A stretch of 64,000 nucleotides of DNA from Persicimonas caeni (GTDB taxonomy: Bacteria > Myxococcota_A > Bradymonadia > Bradymonadales > Bradymonadaceae): assembly GCF_006517175.1 (NCBI RefSeq), contig NZ_CP041186.1, forward strand, positions 6,723,074 through 6,787,073. Reading direction: 5' to 3'. Each line of letters begins with the position of its first letter. The first letter of the stretch is position 1. Shown here in pieces: positions 26,014 to 34,487 of the stretch. Position numbers and translations under genes: made by a program. The notes under the pieces were generated by a model, which was given only the letters and a program-made list of their open reading frames with translations, was not told the DNA's origin and ran no database searches.

Positions 26014-26323
26014 CCGGATTCGGCAATTGACCCCGCGCACCAGTGGCCACAGCTTGGCTACCATCATCGAGGCGATCAATCGCACCGTCCGCGGATGGTA
26101 CGAATATTTCAAGCACAGTTATTTCAACGTGTTTGACAGCCTCGACGGCAAGATCCGTAGGCGACTGCGCGCCATTCTGCGCAAGCGCCTCAAGATCTCG
26201 GGCCACACCAATCACACCGATAATGTGCGATGGCCCAACGCCTATTTTGCCAACCACGGGCTTTTCTTTATGGCCGAAGCCCGACGGCTGGAACTCGAGT
26301 CCTTACGAAAAGGAACCCGCTGA
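26009..26323 (+). pseudogene. Group II intron maturase-domain remainder (frame-shifted from the RT part)
   Basis: About 105 residues in the next frame (FDRIRQLTPRTSGHSLATIIEAINRTVRGWYEYFKHS...). The 'GWYEYFKHS' core and 'RWPNAYFANHGLF' are the maturase X domain normally fused to the RT. One extra T in the AGGTTTCTTTGAC stretch near 26005-26011 explains the break. No HNH endonuclease follows, so it is an En-minus type. Confidence 0.8.
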
Positions 26324-26403
26324 CTGGAAAGCCGTATGCGGGAAATCCGCACGTACGGTTTGGAGGGAGGGGCGCCCGGTGAACCGGGGGTCCCTACCCC
26401 TAT

Positions 26404-26499
26404 CGAAGGGAGGCGAGGGCAAGATGCCCGCGCACCGAAGGGAGACGAGGGCAAGATGCCCCCGCACCGAAGGGGGGCGAGGGCAAGATGCCCCCGCAC
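26404..26499 (+). repeat. 32-bp hairpin repeat, three units right of the group II intron
   Basis: Units at 26404, 26436 and 26468, each ending GCCC[CG]CGCAC, with one to three substitutions among them. They stop 3 bp before the stop codon of the minus-strand DUF429-like gene. As a minus-strand transcript they would form a row of GGGCA/TGCCC hairpins directly after that gene. Confidence 0.85.
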
Positions 26500-26502
26500 C
26501 GA

Positions 26503-27396
26503 TTAGGTCGGCCAGGGCACGCCCAGAATCCAACCCTCGAACGCGAGCTGCTCGGTCCACGAGCAGTCGCTTCGGCGGCCGACGGGCGACTCGCGCGGCT
26601 CGAAGTAGTCGGCGAGCTCGCCCGACTCCTGTGTCTCGACGAGCCAGCGGGCGCAGGCCATCGCGTCGCGCTCGTGAGCGTTGAGGTCGGGGCGCGTGTC
26701 CTCCAACTCCTTCCTCACACCGTCGAAGAGTGACGGGTAGCATTCGGCGAGCAGGTGATGGGCGTCGTCGGCGTCGAACGCCTCGTGCATCCACACCTGG
26801 AAGTCGACCTCGTCGCGTTCGCGCCGGTCGATGAGTTCGTCGACGGCGGCCAAGAACGTGATCGTGTGAAACCCCACCGCTGCACCCGAACCCATATAAA
26901 ACGTGCTGATGACCTGCGGGGCGAGCATCTCGACCTGGCGGAAGTAGCCGACTTGGTGGCCGGTGTAGAACCGGCAGTCGTTGCGGCTGTCGTTGAACCG
27001 GAACGGGCCCGGTCCGTCGGCTGCGTCGTTGACCGCTCGTGCGGCGGCGCGCGCCGTACCGTGCTCGGCGTAGGCTCGGGCGAGGTGGCGTACGAGGTCG
27101 CGCCAGGGCGTCTCGGTGGGTTCGTCCAGGAGCGCTCGGGCGGTGCCGTACGGGTAGGTGAATCCCGAGTCGACCGCGACGAGCGTGCGGGGCTCGTCGG
27201 GGGCGAGCAGCTCGGCGAGGCGCTCGCGCATCTCGCGGCGGCGCCAGCGGGTTCGGCGAGGCTTGCTCGGCTCGAGGAGCTCGAAGTCCCATCCGTCTGG
27301 GCCGCGAGTGGCGAGTACGGCGGCGAGGTCGGCGGCGGTGTCTTCGGTGCCGGCGCCCGACCAATCAATCGCTACAAAACGTTCGAAATCTGTCAT
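26503..27396 (-). CDS. DUF429-like predicted RNase H-fold protein
   Basis: 297 residues. 'FVAIDWSGAG' at the N-terminus and 'TLVAVDSGFTYPYG' give the paired Asp strands of an RNase H-like fold. 'LAECYPSLFDGVRKEL' and 'NAHERDAMACARWLV...FEGWILGV' match the C-terminal half of DUF429 proteins (YP motif, H-x-x-DA, GWI). Nuclease activity is predicted for the fold but not shown for this family. The ATG overlaps the stop of the small membrane-protein gene upstream (ATGA), so the two are coupled. The 32-bp hairpin repeats follow its stop codon. Confidence 0.65.
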   Translation of the reverse strand: MTDFERFVAIDWSGAGTEDTAADLAAVLATRGPDGWDFELLEPSKPRRTRWRRREMRERLAELLAPDEPRTLVAVDSGFTYPYGTARALLDEPTETPWRDLVRHLARAYAEHGTARAAARAVNDAADGPGPFRFNDSRNDCRFYTGHQVGYFRQVEMLAPQVISTFYMGSGAAVGFHTITFLAAVDELIDRRERDEVDFQVWMHEAFDADDAHHLLAECYPSLFDGVRKELEDTRPDLNAHERDAMACARWLVETQESGELADYFEPRESPVGRRSDCSWTEQLAFEGWILGVPWPT

Positions 27397-27587
27397 TCGG
27401 GATAGTGGGGGAGCAGCTTGGGAGCCTCATTGTTGGCCGACTCGTCGGGCAACTCGTAGGAGTCGAGTGTCGGCAACAGGTGGCGTGTCTTCGGGTTGGA
27501 GTCGATCTTGAAGAACATGACCACCGTCGTCAGGGGGATGAGGTGAGCGACGATGAGGCCGATGATGATGATGTAGTCAGGGAGCAT
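27393..27587 (-). CDS. Small single-span membrane protein, paralogue of the one at 23990-24250
   Basis: 64 residues: membrane span MLPDYIIIIGLIVAHLIPLT, then 'TVVMFFKIDSNPKT' and 'LDSYELPDESA'. It shares the IPLxTVxxFF junction and DSYxLPD motif with the other copy. It is the first gene of a coupled pair with the DUF429-like gene. Confidence 0.65.
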   Translation of the reverse strand: MLPDYIIIIGLIVAHLIPLTTVVMFFKIDSNPKTRHLLPTLDSYELPDESANNEAPKLLPHYPE

Positions 27588-27689
27588 GGCGGGCGCCGTG
27601 TCACGAGTCGAGCGAATCGTCTACGGCTTTGGGATGCAGCGCGCCCGGGGCCGGTTTCGCGAAGAAATTGCGCCGGCCCCGGGCTATGC

Positions 27690-29120
27690 TCATCGAGCTT
27701 CGTCCGCGCCTAGGTCGGGCGCCGCGCCCTTGTCGTGCGTCTCGCCGTCGATGTCGATGCCCGACTCCTCGACGGTCACGCCCTTGTCGATGGCCACGGA
27801 GGCGTCATCACGCAGGTGGAAGTCGAAGTTCGCCGCGTCGACGAAAAGCCCCGCTGCGATCTCCTCGGAGTTGTTCTCGACCTGGCCCTGCGCGTCGTTT
27901 CGCCGCGTGATGCGGTTGACCAGGTTGTTGCGGATGTCGACGTCGGTATTCGAGAACCGGTAGTCGATGGAGCTGTAGAACTTGGTGGCCCCGTCGGTCG
28001 CCAGAATCGTGTTGTGGTAGACCTTGGCGCCGCGTGCCTGCGCGAGTTCGATGCCGGTGTCCATCGACGCGTTGTCCGCGTAGATGACGTTGTTGCGGAT
28101 GATGCCGTCGTAGTGGCCGATATAGCCGGCGTTCGGGTACGGGTTGTCGGCGTACTGGCGGTCCTGGCCGTTTTCGACCAGGCCGAAGCCGATGCCGCGG
28201 GCGCAGTTCACGATCAGGTTATTCTCGACGACCGTGTCGCGCGACGCGCTCCAGAAGTGGATGGCGTGCTCGGCCAGGCCCTCGTCGACGCAGTAGATGC
28301 CGTGGAACTCGTTGTTGCGCACGACCCAGCCTTGCGAGGAGTGGACGTCGACGCCGCCGGTGTAGCAGCCGCCGGGGTTGCGCTCGACGTTGGGGCGTCC
28401 CTGGTCGGTCATCTCGAAGTAGGAGCACTCGATGCGTCCGTCGTCGACGAAGGCCGAGTCGTCGCCGTTGGGGTTGACCTTCACGAACTGCTCGCCGCCG
28501 TCGATGATGCGCAGGCCGTAGAGCAGGGTGCCGGTGACGTTCTCGCTGCCGCCGCCGGGCGTGACGTGGACCGGGTGGTCGATGGCGCGCTTGACGGTGA
28601 TATGCGCGATCGTGACGTCCGAGGCGGTGATGTAGAACGGCTCGGTGACGTTGTACTCGCCGTCGATGATGACCTTGGTTGCGTCGTTCGACACCGAGCG
28701 GAAGGTCACGCCGTCGGCCTTGAAGTGCATGTGCGAGCCGGGCTTGTAGGTGCCGTCCTCGAGCAGGAACGTGGTGCCCGGGGCGGCCTCGCGCACGAGC
28801 TGCGGCAGCTCGCCTGCGCGGTCGGGGCCGATGCGCACCTCGGTGCCGCCGTCGCTCGCCGGAAGCGCCGGGCAGGCGAGCGGGTCGTCTGTGCCGGCGT
28901 CGGTCTGGCCTGTGTCGGAGCCGGTGTCGGCGCCCGAATCCGCGCCGCTGTCGGTCGCCGCGTCGGACGGGTCGGAGGTGTCGGTCGAGGCGTCCGGGGA
29001 GTCGGCGTCGTCGCCCGACTGGGCGTCGGCGAGGGTGTCGGTGTTCTTCGGCGCCGGGTCGTCGGAGCAACCGGTCATCGAGGCCAACAGCAATACGAGC
29101 AGGATCGTCGTCTTCTTCAT
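27690..29120 (-). CDS. Lipoprotein with right-handed parallel beta-helix
   Basis: 476 residues. Lipoprotein signal with lipobox 'ASMTGC', then a ~60-residue Asp/Thr/Ser/Ala linker, then a beta-helix domain (~85-440) with repeated 'NNxI' turns (VVRNNEFHGIY, VVENNLIVNC, IIRNNVIYAD, VYHNTILATDG, DIRNNLVNR). 'NYCxGG'-type Cys pairs may form disulfides. The fold suits polysaccharide lyases or surface adhesins; no catalytic set is evident. Located 63 bp after a metalloprotease gene on the same strand and likely co-transcribed. Same architecture as the lipoprotein at 56390-57994. Confidence 0.85.
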   Translation of the reverse strand: MKKTTILLVLLLASMTGCSDDPAPKNTDTLADAQSGDDADSPDASTDTSDPSDAATDSGADSGADTGSDTGQTDAGTDDPLACPALPASDGGTEVRIGPDRAGELPQLVREAAPGTTFLLEDGTYKPGSHMHFKADGVTFRSVSNDATKVIIDGEYNVTEPFYITASDVTIAHITVKRAIDHPVHVTPGGGSENVTGTLLYGLRIIDGGEQFVKVNPNGDDSAFVDDGRIECSYFEMTDQGRPNVERNPGGCYTGGVDVHSSQGWVVRNNEFHGIYCVDEGLAEHAIHFWSASRDTVVENNLIVNCARGIGFGLVENGQDRQYADNPYPNAGYIGHYDGIIRNNVIYADNASMDTGIELAQARGAKVYHNTILATDGATKFYSSIDYRFSNTDVDIRNNLVNRITRRNDAQGQVENNSEEIAAGLFVDAANFDFHLRDDASVAIDKGVTVEESGIDIDGETHDKGAAPDLGADEAR

Positions 29121-29183
29121 GTTTTGGACCGCACAAGCATCAAAGAATCGTAAATGAGGGTCTTTTAGCTTTACGGCGTGAGG

Positions 29184-30815
29184 TCACGGGAGCGCAAGGG
29201 AAAAGCGCGTCGAGGGGGCGACGACTTCGACGTGCGTGGCTCCTTCGGGGGCTTCGGGGACGAGCACCGAGCGCTCGCCGAGGTGCGCGTAGCGCAGCAG
29301 GGGGACCTGTCGGCGGTCGACCTCGCCGCCTGCGCGGTTGGTGAAGATGGCCGTCGCCCATTCGCCGGTCGACGGGTCGCGCTCGTGGGTCTGGCGGCCC
29401 CATTCGGGAGCGTCATTCTGGCTCCAGTTGATGTAGCGCCAGGTCGTCTTGGGGGCGAGCGACATCGGGTTGACCAGCGCGTTGGCCGCGCGCATGCGGT
29501 CGAGGATGCCCAGGTAGGTGTAGTCGGAGACCCACAGGTCGTCGCAGTAGCCCATGAAGTCGGTTACGTCGTCGTGGGCGTAGAGGGTGTCGGTGCGCGC
29601 GTCCCAGCCGGGCACGCCCACCGAGTTTTCGGCGTAGGGATACGAGCGGTCTTCGCTCCACCAAGAGACTCCGCAGGGCGCGTGGCCGCGTCCGTGCATG
29701 TGGCCGAGCTCGTGGACGAGCGTCCACGCCCAGCGCTCGCCCGAAAAGCCCAGGCCCGAGCCGACGCGGTAGCTCGTCGAGTCGGCGCTAGAGACCGTGA
29801 AGCTCTGGCCGGTGGTGCATCGGCCGCCGCAGTAGTTGGAGAAGGTGTCGGCGGGCTTGATGAGCCCGTAGTAGTAGGCGTGCTCGGCGCCGTCGTTTTG
29901 CTTGAGGGTGCGAAGCTCGCGGTTGAAGTCGCCCCAGTCGACGTAGCCGTCCCAGTCGATGGCCTGGCGCACCTCGAGGCGGAGCTCGACGGCGGGGTAG
30001 AGCGCGCGCAGGGCGTCTTCGAAGAGGGCGAGCTGCTGGGGGCTCGTGTCCGGCAGGCGGCCCGAGCCGTCGCCGTTGTAGCGAAAGGGGACGAGCACCA
30101 CGTGCAACTCGCCGGTCTCCTCGCTCGCTGCGAGCGGGGCGGTCGAGCCGTCCTGGGGCCAGCGGGCGGGCGAGGCGGTCGTGTCCTCGACGCTCGGCCC
30201 GCCGTCGCCGAGCAGGCGGAACGAGGCGGACATCGACGCGGTGAGGGTGCCGGCGGGCACGCGGAACTCGAAGCTCGAGTCGCGCACGTCGGGGCTCGAC
30301 GCGCCGCTGACGGTCATCGTGTCGGTGATGGTCTCGGTGTGGCCGTCGGCGTCGTCGACGAGCACCAACTCGGCGGTGACCTCACGCGGCGTCCAACTCG
30401 CCGCGGGGGTCACGGCCACACGAAAGAGCGTCTCGCGTGCGGCGACGAGCGGCACGTCGGAGACGACCGGCGCGCCGTCTTCGACGAGCTTCGTCTCGAT
30501 GGTCTGGAACGCCTGGATGCCCGTGATGTCGAGGTCGGCGGCGAGCGTGAGGCTCGTGGAGGTATCGGGCGTGGTGTCAGGGGTCGTATCTTGGCCGACG
30601 TCCTGTCCGGTATCCGGGCTGGACGTATCGGGGGCGACATCGGCGCGAGCGGCGTCTTCGCCCGCTGAGGTGTCCTGCGGAGCGCCCGCGTCGGCGTCGG
30701 GTTGGCTGCGCTGGCGTTTCGAGTCGCCCGTATCTTCGCTGCAGGCGGTCACGGAGAGCACCAATATGGACGTGAGCAGGGAGACGGCGAGGCGCGACGC
30801 GACGGGGGTGTTCAT
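29184..30815 (-). CDS. Secreted zinc metalloprotease lipoprotein (HExxHxxGxxH)
   Basis: 543 residues. Signal with lipobox 'VLSVTAC', an Asp/Thr/Pro-rich linker (~26-95), a beta-rich region (~95-240), and a catalytic domain with 'WTLVHELGHMHGRGHAPCG', the extended metzincin-like zinc site HExxHxxGxxH, followed by 'DFMGYCDDLWVSDYTY', a likely Met-turn. It resembles M66/M43-type proteases. Cys pairs (NYCGGRCTTG) suggest an exported, oxidised protein. Predicted to act at the cell surface. Confidence 0.88.
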   Translation of the reverse strand: MNTPVASRLAVSLLTSILVLSVTACSEDTGDSKRQRSQPDADAGAPQDTSAGEDAARADVAPDTSSPDTGQDVGQDTTPDTTPDTSTSLTLAADLDITGIQAFQTIETKLVEDGAPVVSDVPLVAARETLFRVAVTPAASWTPREVTAELVLVDDADGHTETITDTMTVSGASSPDVRDSSFEFRVPAGTLTASMSASFRLLGDGGPSVEDTTASPARWPQDGSTAPLAASEETGELHVVLVPFRYNGDGSGRLPDTSPQQLALFEDALRALYPAVELRLEVRQAIDWDGYVDWGDFNRELRTLKQNDGAEHAYYYGLIKPADTFSNYCGGRCTTGQSFTVSSADSTSYRVGSGLGFSGERWAWTLVHELGHMHGRGHAPCGVSWWSEDRSYPYAENSVGVPGWDARTDTLYAHDDVTDFMGYCDDLWVSDYTYLGILDRMRAANALVNPMSLAPKTTWRYINWSQNDAPEWGRQTHERDPSTGEWATAIFTNRAGGEVDRRQVPLLRYAHLGERSVLVPEAPEGATHVEVVAPSTRFSLALP

Positions 30816-30902
30816 ATCTCACACTCGAGAGCGGGCTGTAGACAGGGGACCTGCTTATACCAGCCCTGCGAGGCGGTGTCATTTGGACACAAGTCGATTC
30901 GC

Positions 30903-30942
30903 CAAAAAAGAAGCGGCCCCGGGGCGAAGCTCCGGAGCCGCT
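30903..30942 (-). terminator. Rho-independent terminator (minus strand)
   Basis: AGCGGC-CCGG pairs with CCGG-GCCGCT around a short GC-rich loop, and on the minus strand the stem is followed by TTCTTTTTT. It lies just downstream of the gene remnant at 30966. Confidence 0.75.
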
Positions 30943-30965
30943 CGAAGGTGAAGGAGGGGGCTGAC

Positions 30966-31550
30966 TTACTGGACGGTCAGCGGGGCGACGATGGTCGAGG
31001 GAAGACCCAGCGTCGATTTGCTCACCGTGCTCGCCGGCCAACTCCAGATGGTGCTACCGCTATCGGAGCAGGCGCCCGTGCTGATGTCCCAGTAGCTCGC
31101 GTAGGCGTTCTGCTGGCTCGAGATCGCCGCCTTGTTCTGCGGGTTGTTGGGGAGCAGATAGGCGTTGCTCTGCACCGACCAGACTGCGGTTTTGGCGTGG
31201 ATGCTCTGCTCGACGTCGTCGAGGTAGATGTACGGGGTGCCGCTGCAACCGGTGTTCGAGTACAGCGTGTAGGTGATGGTCGGGGTGCCGTCCCACTTGA
31301 GCGAGACCAGGTAGCCGTTGCCCGTGCGCACGGCGACCTGCTCGAGGCTGGCGCCGAGGACGGTACCGATCACCGTGCCGTTGCCGTCGACGAGCTGAGA
31401 GCCGCCGCTGCTGGCGCCGTCGCAGACGTGGCTGGTGAAGTCGACTTCGCCGGTTTCCAGGTTGCCGTTGCGCGCGGTTCCGCCGCCGTCACCGTTGTCG
31501 AGGCCGGAGGTTACCGTGATGCCGCTGTCGGGGCAGGTGTCCCCGCACCC
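30966..31550 (-). pseudogene. C-terminal remnant of a secreted DUF7151-like protein
   Basis: The frame encodes 'CPDSGITVTSGLDNGDGGGTARNGNLETGEVDFTSHVCDG', a pattern like the Cys-bounded DUF7151 repeat (C-x-x-GG...GLDxNGNG...EVxxTxxVCxG), then a beta-rich C-terminal domain of ~140 residues. Upstream the frame runs into two REP-like repeats (31548-31600 and 31778-31830) whose translation is clearly not native, and no start, signal peptide or ribosome site is present. The N-terminal part has probably been lost by a repeat-associated rearrangement. The terminator downstream remains intact. Confidence 0.55.
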
Positions 31551-31600
31551 GCATAGAATGCGGCTCGTCGGGGAACCTGGTTCCCTTACGAGGGGCGTGA
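31548..31600 (+). repeat. REP-like double hairpin, copy 1
   Basis: CCGCAT-AGA-ATGCGG hairpin followed by CTCGT-C-GGGGAACC-T-GGTTCCC-TT-ACGAG, i.e. two consecutive perfect stems. It is the best-formed member of a family of eight in the window. Confidence 0.85.
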
Positions 31601-31777
31601 AGTCGGGGGCGCGCGCCCGCTCTGCGGCGCCGGGGTCCGTTTCGGGTCCCGAACGTGTTTGGGCGGCGCTCGCGCCGCCGGAGACATGCAAGCTGCGGCC
31701 AGAGTCCGCAGGGCGGGCCAGAGGCGCCGCGCCCCGACCGAAGCGAGGGCACCGGCGAAGGGGCGAAAGGGCGCGCA

Positions 31778-31830
31778 CCCGCATAGAATGGGCTTCGTCG
31801 GGGAACCTGGTTCCCTTACGAGGGGGGCGA
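31778..31830 (+). repeat. REP-like double hairpin, copy 2
   Basis: Same orientation as copy 1, 178 bp away, with GGCTTCGTCGGGGAACCTGG followed by TTCCCTTACGAGG. The region between copies 1 and 2 is GC-rich and apparently non-coding. Confidence 0.85.
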
Positions 31831-31969
31831 GATTGCACCACTAGATGTCAACGGACGGGCAAACTGATCGCGCTCAGTTCGGCCAAAGTGATCGCGATTT
31901 TCGGGCGGATGTCATGGGCGATTTCTCGTCGTTCTCCTCAAGGTGCTGGTTCGGCCAAAGTGATCGGGT

Positions 31970-32722
31970 TTAGGCCGTCTTGGCTCGGGCTTTCGACGGC
32001 GGGTTTCGATACGAGTGCCCGTCGAGCGTGACGACGTGGCAGTGGTGTAGCAGTCGGTCCATCGCCGAGCTGGCGAGCAGCGCGTCACCAAACATGGCGT
32101 ACCACTCGTCGATGGCGCGGTTGGATGTGATCACGAGCGAGCCCTGCTCGTAGCGGCGGCGTATCAGCTCGTACAGGTCGACCGGCTCGTCCTGGGCCAG
32201 CGGACGCAGCCCAAGATCGTCGATGATCAGGAGGTCGACCGCGCACAGCTTGTACATCAGCTTGTCCCAGCTGCGGTCGGCGCGGGCTGCTCGAAGCTCG
32301 CTCAAAAGCTGATGTGCGGCGACATACCTGGTCTTGTAGCCGGCTCGACAGGCCCGGTGACCCAGCGCCTGGGCGATGTGCGACTTGCCCGTGCCGGCCG
32401 GGCCGACCAGGAGCACGTTTTCTTGGCGCTCGACAAAGCTTGTGGTGCCGAGCTCGATGATCCGCTCGCGTGGGATCTTGGGATTGAAGCTGAAATCGAA
32501 ATCCTGAAGCGTTTTGTGGGCCTCGAAATCAGCCTGGCGAATCAAGCGCGTCAGCTTATTGGCATCGCGGCGCTCCACCTCGTCGTGGAGCAGTCGATAG
32601 ACAAAGTCGACGTAGCCAAGCTTGTCGTCGACGGCCTGCTCGGCGCGAAGCTCCAGCGTATTGAGAAGCCCCGACAGCCGCAGGCGCTTGAGGATGGGGA
32701 CCAGATCATCACGAGCGCTCAT
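31970..32722 (-). CDS. istB: IS21 IstB-like ATPase helper
   Basis: 250 residues. Walker A 'LLVGPAGTGKSHIAQALGH', Walker B 'VDLLIIDDLG', sensor region 'GSLVITSNRAIDEW'. AAA+ regulator of target choice that partners IstA, related to DnaC. Start codon lies 14 bp inside the end of istA. Confidence 0.95.
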   Translation of the reverse strand: MSARDDLVPILKRLRLSGLLNTLELRAEQAVDDKLGYVDFVYRLLHDEVERRDANKLTRLIRQADFEAHKTLQDFDFSFNPKIPRERIIELGTTSFVERQENVLLVGPAGTGKSHIAQALGHRACRAGYKTRYVAAHQLLSELRAARADRSWDKLMYKLCAVDLLIIDDLGLRPLAQDEPVDLYELIRRRYEQGSLVITSNRAIDEWYAMFGDALLASSAMDRLLHHCHVVTLDGHSYRNPPSKARAKTA

Positions 32723-34301
32723 GGTAGACCTCCTCGGCCAGGGCCAGCTCCTCGAAATTTCGGGCAAAACGCGGGTGGGCGAGCTTGCCGTGCACGTAGA
32801 CGGCCTGCGGGATGGCAGGCTCTAAGTCGATGCCCTCCACCAGAATCCGCTTGATGCCTTGATAGGTGTAGTTTCCGAAAGCGCGAGCCCTTCGGCAGGC
32901 GCCCTCGGCACGCTCGACGGGGAACTGCTCGAGGTACGACACGATCGCCTGGACTGCGCGCAGCTGATTGAAGACATCGTCGGCCCCGAAGACCTCCTCG
33001 ACATATTCGCCGACGATCGGGCTCATCCGGTCAGCCTTGTCCTGCCACCACTGACGGCTTCGGTGGCGCAGATCGCGCCGCCCCTCAGGAAGGTGTGCCT
33101 CATGGGTGCTCTTTCTGGGACCGCTTCGCTTGTGCGAGGTGCACAGCTCGTCGTCATAGAAGATATCGACGCTTGCGCCTCGAGCTCGGATCCAGACGGT
33201 CTGGCCGATGAGCCGAAACGGCACCGAGTAGAGCCGGCGCTCGAATTCGACGTGGCTGTCGCGGTGGACCTTGGCCTTCTTCCAGACCACCGGCACAAAG
33301 GGCGTCGGCGGCAGTGCTTTAAGTGCTTCTGCCTCCTCAGCGTCGAAGTGCTCGCGGGGCACCCTGTGAGTGGTGCCGTGGACTCGCCGATTGGCAATCT
33401 GGTCGAGCCACAGGCTCAATTGCTCCTTGGCCTCGTCGAGCTTCTCGAGGGCGCGCGGCGCAAAGAAGTTTGATTTGACGTACTTGACCGCCGACTCGAC
33501 TTTGCCCTTCTTTTCAGGGGCATACGGCGGGGTCGGGTCAATCATAAAGCCGTAGTGGCGAGCAAGCTCACGGTAGCTTCGGTTGAGCTCCGGTTTGTCC
33601 TTGAGCCCGAAATAGCAGCGCACAACCGCCGCTTTGAGATTGTCCGGCACCACCGTCTCGGGCACGCCGCCGAAGTACTCGAAGGCGTCGACGTGCAGGC
33701 GAAGCCAGGTGTCGACCTTTTGGTCGAAAACCAGGTCGACGTACATCAGACGGCTGAAGCCCAGGACCATCACGAAGGCATAAGCCTTTCTGACTTTGCC
33801 GCTCATCGGGTCGAAGAGTCGGCCGACATAGCCAAAGTCGACCTGGGCAATCTCTCCTGGCGCGGTCTCGACGCGAATGACCACATCTTGCGGACGTGGG
33901 CCTCTGTCGGCTTTGATGCGGGCGCACATGCGCTTGACGGCGGACAGGCTGCCGTCGAAATCGGCGTGCTCGAGCCGAAGCCTGTCCCAGATGGCTCGGG
34001 GTGAGCGCGTGCGCTCGTACATCTCTTCAATCTGTGCGCGCCACGGCTCGACCGTGGAGGTCTCCTGGGGCGGCGTGCTCGTCGGAAGGAGCTCTGCGAC
34101 CGCCTGCTTGAGCTCGTCCAGTGGGATGATCTCGGAAGGCTCGCCTTTGAGCAATCCAGCCTCATCGAGCGCGTGGCGGTATTTGCGCTCGGTATTGGGA
34201 CTCATCTTTAGAAGGCGGGCAATCTCGCGGCAGCCAACGCCCTCACGGTGCATCCGCACCAGGTCTTGTAATCGATGCATGTCGATCCTCTCATTGCTCA
34301 T
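32709..34301 (-). CDS. istA: IS21 IstA transposase
   Basis: 530 residues with GGAGG five bases before the chosen ATG. N-terminal helix-turn-helix (REGVGCREIARLLKMSPNT), then the rve core with 'AQVDFGYVG' (Asp), 'VVPDNLKAAV' (Asp) and 'KKGKVESAVKYVK' (Glu), then a beta-barrel DNA-binding tail. Both frames are uninterrupted, so the element may still move. Confidence 0.95.
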   Translation of the reverse strand: MSNERIDMHRLQDLVRMHREGVGCREIARLLKMSPNTERKYRHALDEAGLLKGEPSEIIPLDELKQAVAELLPTSTPPQETSTVEPWRAQIEEMYERTRSPRAIWDRLRLEHADFDGSLSAVKRMCARIKADRGPRPQDVVIRVETAPGEIAQVDFGYVGRLFDPMSGKVRKAYAFVMVLGFSRLMYVDLVFDQKVDTWLRLHVDAFEYFGGVPETVVPDNLKAAVVRCYFGLKDKPELNRSYRELARHYGFMIDPTPPYAPEKKGKVESAVKYVKSNFFAPRALEKLDEAKEQLSLWLDQIANRRVHGTTHRVPREHFDAEEAEALKALPPTPFVPVVWKKAKVHRDSHVEFERRLYSVPFRLIGQTVWIRARGASVDIFYDDELCTSHKRSGPRKSTHEAHLPEGRRDLRHRSRQWWQDKADRMSPIVGEYVEEVFGADDVFNQLRAVQAIVSYLEQFPVERAEGACRRARAFGNYTYQGIKRILVEGIDLEPAIPQAVYVHGKLAHPRFARNFEELALAEEVYHERS

Positions 34302-34487
34302 CGGGTCCTCCAGAGCAGGGGCTAAAGCCATCTGCTCTGCATTCTCCCAGTCTGAGCGTTTCAGGTCATCGACATCCGCCCGATTTTGCGATCACTTTGG
34401 CCGAACCAGGGCCGATCACTTTGGCCGAACCAGCCGTGGTCACTTTGGGCGAACCAGCTACGATCACTTACCCCGGTCTGTGACACA

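Larger units (their letters stand above)
24465..26403 (+). mobile_element. Group II intron
   Basis: Starts GTGCGCTGG (consensus 5' GUGYG) and ends at TAT before the next repeat unit. The boundaries are exact because the flanking 32-bp repeat is perfectly continuous if this 1,939-bp segment is removed. The 3' end carries a recognisable domain V (AAAGCCGTATGCGGGAAATC, then CGCACGTACGGTTT, 26328-26361) and domain VI with an A-containing 3' arm. The leader to ~24993 would form domains I-III. The encoded maturase is split by a frameshift. Confidence 0.92.
31846..34485 (-). mobile_element. IS21-family insertion sequence, intact
   Basis: 2,640 bp. Ends TGTCA...TGACA with multiple internal copies of TTCGGCCAAAGTGATCG near both ends, a hallmark of IS21 multiple terminal repeats. 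CACTAGA is present directly outside both ends (31839-31845 and 34486-34492): a 7-bp target duplication. It carries istA and istB in the usual overlapping order. The right-hand duplication contains the stop codon of the neighbouring membrane-protein gene. Confidence 0.95.

Noticed and set aside
27735-30668. Long plus-strand frames (472 and 496 codons) opposite the two lipoproteins
   Set aside because: Val/Asp/Arg/Gly-rich shadow translation of the Asp-rich lipoproteins; no start signal.
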